A DNA stretch of 34,460 nucleotides from JAXHUE01 sp034189655 (GTDB lineage Bacteria > Chloroflexota > Dehalococcoidia > E44-bin15): positions 1 to 34,460 of the forward strand of contig JAXHUE010000021.1 in the NCBI GenBank assembly GCA_034189655.1, read 5' to 3'. Positions within the stretch are counted from its first letter, which is position 1. Every line of letters begins with the position of its first letter. Below the pieces are notes generated by a model that saw only the letters and a list, made by a program, of their open reading frames with translations, did not search any database and was not told where the DNA came from. A program made the translations under genes and the position numbers. Positions 1 through 7,935 of the stretch are shown here, piece by piece.

Positions 1-255
1 CACCGCCAGGAAGGCCGGCACCAGCTTGTCCCAGTCGATGTCGCCGGGGGTGCCATCGGCGGTGGGCCACTTCCGGTACTGGGCGAAATAGGAATCGAGC
101 GCCGCCTGGATGGCGTTGCGGTCGATCTCGCAGCGGGTGAGCGTGGGGCCCGGTGGGGGGGTGAAGGGAAAGTCGATGTCCAGCCCCCCGATGCAGGCCG
201 AGGCCAGGAGCAGCGCGCCCAGGATCACCAGCAGCGATATCTTTGCCCCATTCAT
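1..255 (-). CDS. Putative lipoprotein, partial (C-terminus beyond window)
   Basis: The first 85 codons of a minus-strand gene are present; the rest lies outside the window. The N-terminus has a short polar start, a hydrophobic stretch (about residues 6-19) and a lipobox ending LASAC, so lipid attachment at Cys21 and export by the Sec/Lsp route are likely. After a proline-rich spacer (residues 29-37) comes a segment with the look of a pilin-like or pseudopilin-like globular start (residues 46-70, an amphipathic helix followed by YRKWPTADG), but that resemblance is weak. The ATG overlaps the gatA stop as ATGA (252-255), so the gene is translationally coupled to gatA. Function unknown; no family is claimed. 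Confidence 0.75.
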   Translation of the reverse strand, partial: MNGAKISLLVILGALLLASACIGGLDIDFPFTPPPGPTLTRCEIDRNAIQAALDSYFAQYRKWPTADGTPGDIDWDKLVPAFLAV

Positions 256-1739
256 GCCTCCTCCCCCTCTCGCGGCAGCGTAGGTCGCTGCTGCCCCCAG
301 CGCGTCGCCTGCTCATAGGCGTAGGCGATGCGCAGCACCACCTCCTCGCTGAAGGGCGGGCCCAGTATCTGTATGCCCACCGGCAGGCCATCGGCAAAGC
401 CGGCGGGTACCGAGACCCCCGGTATGCCGGCGATGTTTATGGGCAGGGTGCACACGTCGCTCAAGTACATCTGGAGGGGGTCGTCGACCCGCTCCCCGAT
501 CTTGAAGGGCACCGTGGGCGAGGTGGGAGTTACCAGCGCGTCGTAGCGGGCGAAGGTCTCCTCGAACTCGCGCCGGATGAGCGTGCGCACCTTCTGTGCC
601 TTCAGGTAGTAGGCGTCGTAGTAGCCGGCGGAGAGGGCGTAGGTGCCCAGGATGATGCGCCGCTTCACCTCGGGGCCGAAGCCGTGCTCTCGCGTCCGCT
701 CCATGGCGTCCCACATGCTCTCCCCCTGGTGGGAGTAGCCGTACTTCACCCCGTCGTAGCGGGCCAGGTTGGCCATGGCCTCCGAGGGGGCGATGATGTA
801 GTAGGCGGCGAGGGCGTACCGGGTGGAGGGCAGCGAGACCTCCCGGTCGACGGTGGCGCCCAGCCCTTCGAGCGTCTCGATGGCGGCGTGCACGGCGGCG
901 GCGACCCCCGGCTCCATGCCCTCGACGAAGTACTCACGGGGCACCCCCAGGGTGAGCCCTTCGAGGTCTGTACGGAGCGCCCGCCTGTAGTCGGGGACGG
1001 GCCGCGGTGCCGAGGTGGAGTCACGGGCATCGTGGCCCGCGATGTAGCTCATCACCACGGCGGCGTCGGCGATGCAGTTGGTGATGGGGCCTATCTGGTC
1101 TAAGGAGCTGCCGAAGGCCACCAGGCCGAAGCGGCTCACCCGGCCGTAGGTGGGCTTTAAGCCCACGACGTTGCAGAAGCCCGCGGGCTGGCGGATACTG
1201 CCCCCGGTGTCCGAGCCCAGGGCATACACCGCTTCGCCGGCGGCGACGGCCGCCGCCGCGCCCCCGCTGGAGCCGCCGGGCACCCGCTCCAGGTGCCACG
1301 GGTTGCGCGTGGGGCCGAAGGCGGAGTGCTCGTTGGAGGAGCCCATGGCGAACTCGTCCATGTTGCCCTTTCCCACCATCACCATGCCGGCGTCGCGGAG
1401 CCGCTCCACCACCGTGGCGTCGTACGGGGGGCAGAAGCGCTCCAGCATCCGCGACGAGCACGTGGTGGGCACCCCGCGGGTGCACATGTTGTCCTTGATG
1501 AGCGCGGGCACGCCGGTGAGCGGGGTGAAGTCGCCGCTGGACAGGCGCCTGTCGGCCTCGCTGGCCTGGCGCAGGGCGTCATCGTCGGTCACGGTGACGA
1601 AGGCGTGCACCTGCTCCTCCACCTGGGCGATGCGCTCCAGCACCGCCTCCGTGAGCTCCATCGCCGAGATGTCCCGGTTGCGCAGGAGCTCGTGACAGCG
1701 GTGGATGGTGAGGGGCTGGATCTCCAGGAGCAGCTCCAT
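252..1739 (-). CDS. gatA: Glutamyl-/aspartyl-tRNA amidotransferase subunit A
   Basis: GatA is the glutaminase subunit of GatCAB. It releases ammonia from glutamine so that GatB can convert Glu-tRNA(Gln) and/or Asp-tRNA(Asn) to the amidated forms. The 495-residue protein has the usual family length and carries the amidase signature. The Ser-cisSer-Lys triad can be read as Lys82 (in LIKDN), Ser157 (in GGSSGG) and Ser181 (in SDTGGSIRQPA), followed by the conserved GLKPTYGRVSRFGL block. It starts one base after the stop of the acyl-CoA synthetase gene with no strong Shine-Dalgarno of its own, so it is probably coupled to it. gatC lies upstream in the same operon; gatB is not in the window. Confidence 0.97.
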   Translation of the reverse strand: MELLLEIQPLTIHRCHELLRNRDISAMELTEAVLERIAQVEEQVHAFVTVTDDDALRQASEADRRLSSGDFTPLTGVPALIKDNMCTRGVPTTCSSRMLERFCPPYDATVVERLRDAGMVMVGKGNMDEFAMGSSNEHSAFGPTRNPWHLERVPGGSSGGAAAAVAAGEAVYALGSDTGGSIRQPAGFCNVVGLKPTYGRVSRFGLVAFGSSLDQIGPITNCIADAAVVMSYIAGHDARDSTSAPRPVPDYRRALRTDLEGLTLGVPREYFVEGMEPGVAAAVHAAIETLEGLGATVDREVSLPSTRYALAAYYIIAPSEAMANLARYDGVKYGYSHQGESMWDAMERTREHGFGPEVKRRIILGTYALSAGYYDAYYLKAQKVRTLIRREFEETFARYDALVTPTSPTVPFKIGERVDDPLQMYLSDVCTLPINIAGIPGVSVPAGFADGLPVGIQILGPPFSEEVVLRIAYAYEQATRWGQQRPTLPREGEEA

Positions 1740-1740
1740 G

Positions 1741-3219
1741 TTACGCCGTCTGTCTCAAGTACTCGCTGTACCAGCACAGGTTGGACAGGGCCTTGGCCGC
1801 CCGCTCTGGCGTGGGGTATACGGTGATGCCGTTCTGTGTCAGCTTCTGTATCACCGCGGCCTGCATGATCTCAGGGTCCATCATCATGCCGATGACGATG
1901 AGCGGCTTGCCCGTCTTGTCCATTCGCGCAAGGGCGGTCTCTATCTGCTGCTGCTCGGCGACCTCGACGAAGTCCATCATCTTGTCCGCCTCCTGCCTTA
2001 TGTGAGAGGGCATGGACAGGGGCAGGTCGCCGCGGCGGCGCCACCACGCCGACATGCCCACGGCGCCCACCGCTACCACGGCGTCCACGTTTTCGTCCTC
2101 CATGATGGGGCCCAGGCAGTCGTAGGTGACGAAGCCCGCGGCCACGGTGTCCACCGGGTTCTGGTGGGGCCACCTGGGTGGCAGGACCTCGTCCAGGCGG
2201 CTCAAGGTCCGCGGCGATAGCTGGGCCAGCTCCAGGCCCAGCCGGGCGCAGGCGTCGGTGGTGATCACGCCGTGGCCGCCGCCACCGGTGAGGATGCCGA
2301 TGCGCCTCCCCTGTGGCAGTGGCTGCCGCAAGAGTGCCGCCGCGGTATCGAACAGCTCCTCGATGTCGTCGACGCGGACGACCCCGGCCTGCTTGAGCGC
2401 CGCCCCGGACACCACGTCGGAGCCGGCGAGGGCGCCGGTGTGGCCCTTGGCCGCCTTGGCCCCGGGCTCGGTGCGGCCCACCTTCATGATGATGAGGGGC
2501 TTCTTCCTGGTCACCTCGCGCGCCAGCTTCAAGAAGCGCTTCCCCTCGCGGAACCCCTCTACGTAGGCCCCGATGACCTTGGTCTGCTCGTCCTGGGCGA
2601 AGTACTCGATGTAGTCCTCCAGGTGCAGGTTGGCCTCGTTGCCGGTGGATATCACCTTGCTGAAGCCTATCCCCGCCTGCACCCCGCAGTGCAGGATGTG
2701 GCCGGTGAACCCGCCGCTCTGGGCGGCGATCCCGATTTGCCCCGGCTTCATGGGCTCGACGAAGCCCGTGGTGTAGAAGTTGGCCGCGGTGTTGAAGTGC
2801 CCCATGCAGTTGGGGCCGACGAACCTGATGTTGCCCCGCCTGGCGATGTCCAGCACCCGGTGCTCCACTTCTACCCCTTCTTCGCCCGACTCCCCCATGC
2901 CCGCCGAGATCACCAGCGCTGCCCGCACCCCCCTGGCCACGCAGTCCTCCATCACCTGGGGCACGTCCTGGAAGGGGATGGCGATGACCGCGAACTCCAC
3001 CTCGTCGGGGACGTCGCGCACGCTCTTGTAGGCCTTGAGCCCGGCCACCTCGGGCGTCTTGTTGTTTATGGCGTAGATGGCCCGGCTGTCCCTGGTGTCG
3101 ACGACGCGGTTGATGATGCCGAACCCCCACTTGCCGGGCGTGTTCGATGCCCCCACCACGGCGATAGACCTGGGATTGAAAAGATACCGGTCGAGATACT
3201 CGTAGAGTGCTCCGTCCAT
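1741..3219 (-). CDS. ADP-forming acyl-CoA synthetase, alpha-type subunit (CoA-binding plus ligase domains)
   Basis: The 492-residue protein resembles the alpha subunit of ADP-forming acetyl/acyl-CoA synthetases, which interconvert acyl-CoA + ADP + Pi with acid + CoA + ATP. An N-terminal Rossmann CoA-binding domain (about 10-140) opens with SIAVVGAS and includes VGPNCMG (134-140). The succinyl-CoA-ligase-like domains follow, with AAQSGG (165-170), STGNEA (191-196) and the phosphohistidine candidate His260 in KGHTGALAGSD. The ATP-grasp domain (beta subunit) is absent here and is not encoded nearby, so a partner elsewhere or a divergent function is implied. A good ribosome site (GGAGGGG) precedes the ATG. 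The gene sits 21 bases after gatC and 1 base before gatA, an unusual place for it. Confidence 0.85.
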   Translation of the reverse strand: MDGALYEYLDRYLFNPRSIAVVGASNTPGKWGFGIINRVVDTRDSRAIYAINNKTPEVAGLKAYKSVRDVPDEVEFAVIAIPFQDVPQVMEDCVARGVRAALVISAGMGESGEEGVEVEHRVLDIARRGNIRFVGPNCMGHFNTAANFYTTGFVEPMKPGQIGIAAQSGGFTGHILHCGVQAGIGFSKVISTGNEANLHLEDYIEYFAQDEQTKVIGAYVEGFREGKRFLKLAREVTRKKPLIIMKVGRTEPGAKAAKGHTGALAGSDVVSGAALKQAGVVRVDDIEELFDTAAALLRQPLPQGRRIGILTGGGGHGVITTDACARLGLELAQLSPRTLSRLDEVLPPRWPHQNPVDTVAAGFVTYDCLGPIMEDENVDAVVAVGAVGMSAWWRRRGDLPLSMPSHIRQEADKMMDFVEVAEQQQIETALARMDKTGKPLIVIGMMMDPEIMQAAVIQKLTQNGITVYPTPERAAKALSNLCWYSEYLRQTA

Positions 3220-3240
3220 TGTTTAGTTACCCCTCCGCGG

Positions 3241-3528
3241 TTATTCCAGCACTGCCCTCACCCGAAAGCAGCCCTCCTCCTTGGCCGGGGCATTGGCCAG
3301 CACCTCGCCCTGGGGGAGGGAGGGCGCCACCCTGTCTTCGCGCATCACGTTCTCCAGCGCGATGGGGTGCGCCGTGGGCGGGACATCGCTGGTGTCTACC
3401 TGCTGCAGTACCTGGAAGTTCTCTATCACGTCGGAGAGTTGCTCGCGGAACCGCTCCAGCTCGGCCTCGGACAGCCCGAGGCGGGCGAGCAGGGCGATGT
3501 GGGCTACCTCCTCGCGGCTCATCTTCAT
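3241..3528 (-). CDS. gatC: Glutamyl-/aspartyl-tRNA amidotransferase subunit C
   Basis: GatC is the small scaffold subunit of GatCAB that stabilises GatA and threads around the GatA-GatB interface. The 95-residue product has the family pattern: an N-terminal helix with the VAHIALLARLGLSEAE core, the DVIENFQVLQQVDTSDVPPTAHP segment in the middle, and the late REDRVAPSL block. The ATG at 3528 is preferred over an in-frame GTG at 3534, because the Shine-Dalgarno at 3536-3541 is 7 bases from the ATG but only 1 base from the GTG. A further ATG lies at 3522. It is the first gene of the operon driven by the promoter at 3562-3590. Confidence 0.95.
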   Translation of the reverse strand: MKMSREEVAHIALLARLGLSEAELERFREQLSDVIENFQVLQQVDTSDVPPTAHPIALENVMREDRVAPSLPQGEVLANAPAKEEGCFRVRAVLE

Positions 3529-3535
3529 CGGCACG

Positions 3536-3541
3536 ACCTCT
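3536..3541 (-). promoter_or_regulatory. Ribosome binding site deciding the gatC start
   Basis: AGAGGT on the minus strand lies 7 bases upstream of the ATG at 3528. It is too close (1 base) to the GTG at 3534, so the ATG is the likelier start. Confidence 0.6.
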
Positions 3542-3561
3542 TACTATGCGGCGATTCTGCG

Positions 3562-3590
3562 ATTATAGCACTATCGCTGGGGGGTGGCAA
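3562..3590 (-). promoter_or_regulatory. Promoter of the gatC operon
   Basis: On the minus strand TTGCCA (3590-3585) is followed after 17 bases by a perfect TATAAT (3567-3562). Predicted transcription start is near 3555, giving a leader of about 27 bases. It diverges from the EF-G-like promoter about 50 bases away, which uses the same two hexamers and spacer length. Confidence 0.8.
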
Positions 3591-3640
3591 CCGTGGGCAG
3601 GGGTGGGGATGGGGCCCCTTACCTGCGGGCGGGCACCAGA

Positions 3641-3669
3641 TTGCCAGTCACCACGAGACAGGGTATAAT
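3641..3669 (+). promoter_or_regulatory. Promoter of the EF-G-like gene
   Basis: TTGCCA (3641-3646), a 17-base spacer, then a perfect TATAAT (3664-3669). The predicted start near 3676 gives a leader of about 40 bases before the ATG at 3716. Confidence 0.85.
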
Positions 3670-3715
3670 GAGTGGTCGGCGACACAGATAGCCAGCTATC
3701 AGCAAGGGGGGATGA

Positions 3716-5767
3716 ATGGTGCAGCAACAGGGGCCGGAGAGGATGCGCAACGTAGTCCTGCTCTCCCACGGCGGCGCGGGCAAGACCTCGCTCGCCGAGG
3801 CCATGCTCTACAGCGCGGGTGCGGTGAGCCGCCTGGGCAGGGTGGACCAGGGGAATACCACGTCGGACTACGACCCCGACGAGATCAAGCGCAAGATAAG
3901 CATCTACCTCTCTCTCCTCCCGTGCCAGTGGCAGGGGAACAGGCTCACCATCATCGATACCCCGGGCTATGCCGACTTCGTCGGCGAGGTGCTGGCCGCG
4001 GTCAGGGTGGCCGACGGCGCCTGTGTCGTGGTGTGCGCGGCGTCGGGGGTGGAGGTGGGCACCGAGCAGGTGTGGGACTACGCCGACGAGCAGTCCCTGC
4101 CTCGCCTGGTCTTCATCAACAAGATGGACCGGGAGAACGCCGACTTCGACAAGGTGGTGTCCGAGCTCCAGGCCCGGTTCGGGGCCAGGTGCCTGCCCAT
4201 AGAGCTCCCCATCGGCGCCGAGGCCAGCTTCCAGGGGGTGGTCGACTTGATCGCGATGAAGGCGCGCACCGGCCCCACGATGGAGGAGGGTGAGGTCCCG
4301 GAAGGGCTGCGGGGGCAGGCCGAGGAGCTGCGCGAGAAGCTGGTGGAGGCCGTGGCCGAGACCGACGACGCACTGCTCACCAAGTACTTAGACGGCGAGC
4401 AGCTCTCCGATGAGGAGCTCGAGGCCGGCTTGAGGGCGGCCATCCTGTCGGGCGCGGTGGTGCCCGTCATGGCCGGCTCCGCCCTGCAGGGGGTGGGGGC
4501 GCAGGGCCTGCTCAACGCCATCGGCCAGTACCTGCCCTCGCCCCTGGAGCGGCCGCAGACCACGACCGAGGGGGAGGAGGTAGCCCCCGACCCCAGTGGT
4601 CCCCTGGGGTGCCTGGTGTTCAAGACCAGCGCCGACCCCTACGTGGGCAAGCTCACCTACTTCCGCGTCATCTGCGGCACCATGTCCAGCGACTCCACCG
4701 TGTGGAACAGCACCAAGGGGCGCGCCGAGCGCATCGGGCAGCTCTATCGTCTCGTGGGCAAGGCACAGGAGGCCGTGCCCCATCTCATAGCCGGCGACAT
4801 CGGCGCCGTGGCCAAGCTCGCCGAGACCACCACCGGGGACACGCTGTGCCAGCGGGAGCACCCGCTCCGCTTCCCCGCCATCGAGTTCCCGCGGCCCTCT
4901 TTCAGCGTCGCCGTGTACCCCAAGACCAAGGCCGACCTCGATAAGCTGGGCTCGTCCATAACCCGCCTGGTCGAGGAGGACCCCAGCTTGAGCGTCCACC
5001 GCGACACCGATACCACGGAGACCATCCTCTCCGGCATGGGCGAGGCCCACCTGGAGGTCACCGCGGACAAGATGCAGCGCAAGTTCGGCGTCGAGGTCAA
5101 CATGGAGGTGCCCAGGGTGCCCTACCGGGAGACCATCACCGTCGCCACCAACTCCGAGTACAAGCACAAGAAGCAGACCGGGGGGCACGGCCAGTACGGG
5201 CACGTCTTCCTGGAGCTCCAGCCGCTGCCCCGGGGGACGGGTGCCGAGTTCGGCGAGCGCGTCGTGGGCGGCGTGGTGCCCAAGAACTACATCCCTTCTG
5301 TGGAGAAGGGGGTGAACGAGGCACTCGCCGAGGGGGTGCTCGCCCGCTACCCGGTGACCGATATCAGGGTGACCCTCTACGACGGGAGCTACCACTCGGT
5401 GGACTCCTCCGACATCGCCTTCAAGATCGCTGCCTCCCACGCCATACGCAAGGGCCTCACCCAGGGGCACCCGGTGCTCGTGGAGCCCATCGTCAACATG
5501 TGCATCACCGTGCCTGAGAGCTATACCGGCGATATCCTGGGCGACCTAAACAGCAAGAGGGCGCGGGTGCTGGGCATGAACCCCCACGGGGGATTCAACG
5601 TCATCGAGGCCCAGGCCCCGCTCGCCGAGGTGCAGCGCTATGCCATCGACCTGCGCTCGATGACGCAGGGGCGGGGCATCTACACCATGGAGCCCAGCCA
5701 CTACGAGGAGGTGCCGGCCCACATGGCGCAGCGCATCGTCGCCGAGCGGGAGGAGGCGAAGGGGTAG
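3716..5767 (+). CDS. Elongation factor G-like GTPase (non-canonical EF-G paralogue)
   Basis: This 683-residue protein has the full EF-G domain order: G domain, domain II, III, IV (with the GGHGQYGHV region) and V. It departs from true EF-G at key sites. The P-loop is SHGGAGKTS (17-25) rather than AHIDAGKTT. Switch I has RKISI in place of RGITI. G3 reads DTPGYADF (81-88), so the catalytic His of DTPGH is Tyr85. The NKMD guanine motif (135-138) is intact. These features match the EF-G-2/EF-G-like family, whose role is poorly defined, so it should not be annotated as the essential fusA. AAGGGGGG lies 4 bases before the ATG at 3716; an ATG at 3743 directly after GGAGAGG is an alternative start. 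The gene is monocistronic, with its own promoter and a shared terminator. Confidence 0.9.
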   Translation: MVQQQGPERMRNVVLLSHGGAGKTSLAEAMLYSAGAVSRLGRVDQGNTTSDYDPDEIKRKISIYLSLLPCQWQGNRLTIIDTPGYADFVGEVLAAVRVADGACVVVCAASGVEVGTEQVWDYADEQSLPRLVFINKMDRENADFDKVVSELQARFGARCLPIELPIGAEASFQGVVDLIAMKARTGPTMEEGEVPEGLRGQAEELREKLVEAVAETDDALLTKYLDGEQLSDEELEAGLRAAILSGAVVPVMAGSALQGVGAQGLLNAIGQYLPSPLERPQTTTEGEEVAPDPSGPLGCLVFKTSADPYVGKLTYFRVICGTMSSDSTVWNSTKGRAERIGQLYRLVGKAQEAVPHLIAGDIGAVAKLAETTTGDTLCQREHPLRFPAIEFPRPSFSVAVYPKTKADLDKLGSSITRLVEEDPSLSVHRDTDTTETILSGMGEAHLEVTADKMQRKFGVEVNMEVPRVPYRETITVATNSEYKHKKQTGGHGQYGHVFLELQPLPRGTGAEFGERVVGGVVPKNYIPSVEKGVNEALAEGVLARYPVTDIRVTLYDGSYHSVDSSDIAFKIAASHAIRKGLTQGHPVLVEPIVNMCITVPESYTGDILGDLNSKRARVLGMNPHGGFNVIEAQAPLAEVQRYAIDLRSMTQGRGIYTMEPSHYEEVPAHMAQRIVAEREEAKG

Positions 5768-5816
5768 CCGCCTGACGCGTGCCGCCCACCCAGGCACCTA
5801 ATACCACGATACAGAA

Positions 5817-5849
5817 AGGCCGCCCTGCCTGATCTAAGCGGGGCGGCCT
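5817..5849 (-). terminator. Terminator between the convergent EF-G-like and etf genes
   Basis: A perfect 9-bp stem, AGGCCGCCC (5817-5825) with GGGCGGCCT (5841-5849), closes a 15-base loop. On the minus strand it is followed by TTTCTGT, so it best serves the etfBA operon. It may also stop the EF-G-like transcript arriving on the plus strand, where no T-run follows. Confidence 0.7.
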
Positions 5850-5869
5850 CGGTATATCTCTCGCGGGCC

Positions 5870-6868
5870 CTAGCCTGAGATGAGCGACTTCACCTTCTCG
5901 GTGAAGGCGGGAAGGATCTTCTTGAAGTCGCCGACGACGCCGAAGCGGGCCTCCTTGAAGACGTTGGCCTCGGGGTCTTTGTTGATGGCGACGATGTTCT
6001 TGGAGCCCGAGCACCCCGCCATGTGCTGGCTGGAGCCGGAGAGGGCGATGCCGATGTACAGGGTGGGGCTCACGATCTTGCCGGTAAGGCCTATCTGCAT
6101 GGCGGCGGGCACCCATCCGTTGTCGCAGGGGGGCCTGGTGGCCCCCACCGCCCCGCCCATGACCTTGGCCAGCGCCTCTAGCTCCTGGAAGGCCTCGGGG
6201 CCTCCCAGCCCGCGGCCGCCGCAGACCACTACCTCGGCGTCCTCCAGCTTTATGCCCTCCACCTCCTCCTTGACCTTTTCCACCAGCTTGGCCTTGATGA
6301 TCGAGGCATCGATGCCGGCGGCGACAGCTACCACCTCCCCCTTGCGCGAGCTGTCTGCCTCAAGGGGGTCCATGGCCTTGGGGCGCACCGTGGCCATCTG
6401 GGGGCGGGCATCGGTGGTGAACACCGCCCGCGCGGTGCCGCCGTAGACGGGACGTGTCTGCAGCAGGGCCTTGGTGTCGGGGTCGATGGCGAGCTCGACG
6501 CAGTCCATGGAGACCGCGGTGTTCAGCCTGAAGGCGAGCCGGGGGGCGAGGTCGCGCCCCATGGCCGTCTGGCCCATGAGGACGATGCTGGGCGATGCCT
6601 CTTTTATCACCCGCTCGGCCACGGCGATGAAGCTGTCAGTCTGGTAGTCCTTGAGCAGGGGGTCATCGACGACGTATACCTTGTCCGCGCCCAGGGAGAT
6701 GGCCTCCTGGGCCAGGTCGCCGATGCTGCTCCCCATGAGCGCTACCGATAGCTCTTCGCCCAGTGCATCGGCGAGGCCGCGGCCGCCGCCGAGCATCTCG
6801 GTGGTGATGGCGGCGAGCTTTCCCTCTGCGATCTCGCCCAGGATGAGCACCCCTTTATTATCAGCCAT
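5870..6868 (-). CDS. etfA: Electron transfer flavoprotein, alpha subunit
   Basis: EtfA binds FAD and, with EtfB, carries electrons between flavin dehydrogenases (for example acyl-CoA dehydrogenases) and the respiratory chain or a bifurcating partner. The 332-residue protein has an N-terminal ETF domain (about 1-180) and the conserved C-terminal FAD domain. Recognisable there are GRGLGGPEAF, the block GLTGKIVSPTLYIGIALSGS, and IVAINKDPEANVF. The start is set at the second ATG (6868), since AAGGAGG at 6877-6883 lies 8 bases from it but only 2 bases from the ATG at 6874. It lies 34 bases after etfB in the same operon. No dehydrogenase or ETF:quinone oxidoreductase is encoded nearby, so the electron donor is unknown. 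Confidence 0.96.
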   Translation of the reverse strand: MADNKGVLILGEIAEGKLAAITTEMLGGGRGLADALGEELSVALMGSSIGDLAQEAISLGADKVYVVDDPLLKDYQTDSFIAVAERVIKEASPSIVLMGQTAMGRDLAPRLAFRLNTAVSMDCVELAIDPDTKALLQTRPVYGGTARAVFTTDARPQMATVRPKAMDPLEADSSRKGEVVAVAAGIDASIIKAKLVEKVKEEVEGIKLEDAEVVVCGGRGLGGPEAFQELEALAKVMGGAVGATRPPCDNGWVPAAMQIGLTGKIVSPTLYIGIALSGSSQHMAGCSGSKNIVAINKDPEANVFKEARFGVVGDFKKILPAFTEKVKSLISG

Positions 6869-6876
6869 TAGCATAA

Positions 6877-6883
6877 CCTCCTT
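6877..6883 (-). promoter_or_regulatory. Ribosome binding site deciding the etfA start
   Basis: A perfect AAGGAGG on the minus strand lies 8 bases from the ATG at 6868. It would overlap the ribosome footprint badly for the ATG at 6874, only 2 bases away. Confidence 0.75.
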
Positions 6884-6902
6884 CGCAGCGTTTGGTAGCG
6901 GA

Positions 6903-7706
6903 CTAGATGAGCTTGGCCTCTCTCAGCTTGAGCGCCAGGTTGGCCCCCATATCCTCGGCGTTCTCCCCCTCGATCATCTCGCACTTCGCCTCGCGAACGG
7001 GCACGAAGAGCTTGAGCAGGGTGCTGCAGGCACCGGCGGCGCCCAGCTTGGAGGTGTCGGCGCCGATATCCGAGGCGCTCCACGTGGGCACCTCCTTCTT
7101 TGCCGCTGCCATGATGCCCTTCAGTTTGGGGTAGCGGGGCTCGCCAAGCTCGTTGCTCACGGTGACCAGCACCGGTGTGGAGACATCGATGATCTCGTAG
7201 CCGTCGGAGACCACGCGCTCCACCTTCACCGTGCCGTCGGCTACCTCCACCTTCTTGGCCACGGTGACGCACGGTACCCCCAGGAGCTCGGCGATGCCCG
7301 AGCCCACCTGGCCGGCGTCCCAGTCCGCTGCCTGCCGGCCGCAGAAGACGATGTCGTACTCGCCCACCTTCTTGATGGCCATGGCCAGTGCATAGGCCGT
7401 GGAGCAGCTATCGGAGCCATCGAAGGCGGGGTCCTGAAGCAGGATGAGCTCATCAGCGCCCATGGCCAGCGGCTTCCTGATGACATCCATGACGAAGTCC
7501 TTGCCCAGGCTCAGCACTGTGATCTTGCCGCCGAGGGCGTCCTTGATGCGGAGCGCCGCCTCCACGGCCTGCTCGTCGAACGGGCTTACCACCTGCGCCA
7601 CACCCGCCGCGGGGACGACCTTCTTTGCCGCCTCATCGACCTTGAGGCTGCCCGCGGGTGCCTCTGGATCTGCTATCTGCTTGACGCAAACGATCATATT
7701 GGGCAT
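6903..7706 (-). CDS. etfB: Electron transfer flavoprotein, beta subunit
   Basis: EtfB is the AMP- (or second FAD-) binding subunit that pairs with EtfA. The 267-residue sequence has the expected start (MIVCVKQIADPE), the middle block NELGEPRYPKLKGIMAAAKK that marks EtfB, and the conserved segment CGRQAADWDAGQVG in the nucleotide-binding region. Whether the complex bifurcates electrons cannot be decided from sequence reading alone. The ATG at 7706 has AAAGGGGG 7 bases upstream; an ATG a few bases earlier is out of frame. It is the first gene of a two-gene operon with a strong promoter at 7767-7795. Confidence 0.96.
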   Translation of the reverse strand: MPNMIVCVKQIADPEAPAGSLKVDEAAKKVVPAAGVAQVVSPFDEQAVEAALRIKDALGGKITVLSLGKDFVMDVIRKPLAMGADELILLQDPAFDGSDSCSTAYALAMAIKKVGEYDIVFCGRQAADWDAGQVGSGIAELLGVPCVTVAKKVEVADGTVKVERVVSDGYEIIDVSTPVLVTVSNELGEPRYPKLKGIMAAAKKEVPTWSASDIGADTSKLGAAGACSTLLKLFVPVREAKCEMIEGENAEDMGANLALKLREAKLI

Positions 7707-7766
7707 CGCCCATCCCCCTTTCCGTATGGTACTTGCATGGGCCCTACGTGGGGCAGACCAACGATA

Positions 7767-7795
7767 AATGTACCATGGGTGCCGAGGGATGTCAA
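7767..7795 (-). promoter_or_regulatory. Promoter of etfBA
   Basis: On the minus strand a perfect TTGACA (7795-7790) is followed after 17 bases by TACATT (7772-7767). The predicted start near 7760 gives a leader of about 54 bases that contains a short GCCC/GGGC inverted repeat (7741-7754). Confidence 0.85.
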
Positions 7796-7879
7796 GCGAA
7801 GCTCTCGCGACCTGAGGCCGCCTGTGCCCCGCAGAGGCCTGTCAATGCTGTGGGGGCGCCTATTTGTACGTAAAGACTC

Positions 7880-7908
7880 TTGACAATCGTGGTGAGTCAT
7901 GGTAGACT
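7880..7908 (+). promoter_or_regulatory. Promoter of the signalling operon
   Basis: A perfect TTGACA (7880-7885), a 17-base spacer and TAGACT (7903-7908). It diverges from the etfB promoter and drives the HTH-REC gene and probably the four genes after it, since no terminator was seen before 16326. Confidence 0.85.
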
Positions 7909-7935
7909 AATCACTCTTGCTCAAAATTACATAAA

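Noticed and set aside
2272..4293. Long plus-strand open frame opposite the acyl-CoA synthetase and gatC genes and running into the EF-G-like gene
   Set aside because: It overlaps three well-supported genes, crosses two promoters, and its protein is a low-complexity Gly/Arg/His-rich string typical of shadow frames in GC-rich DNA.
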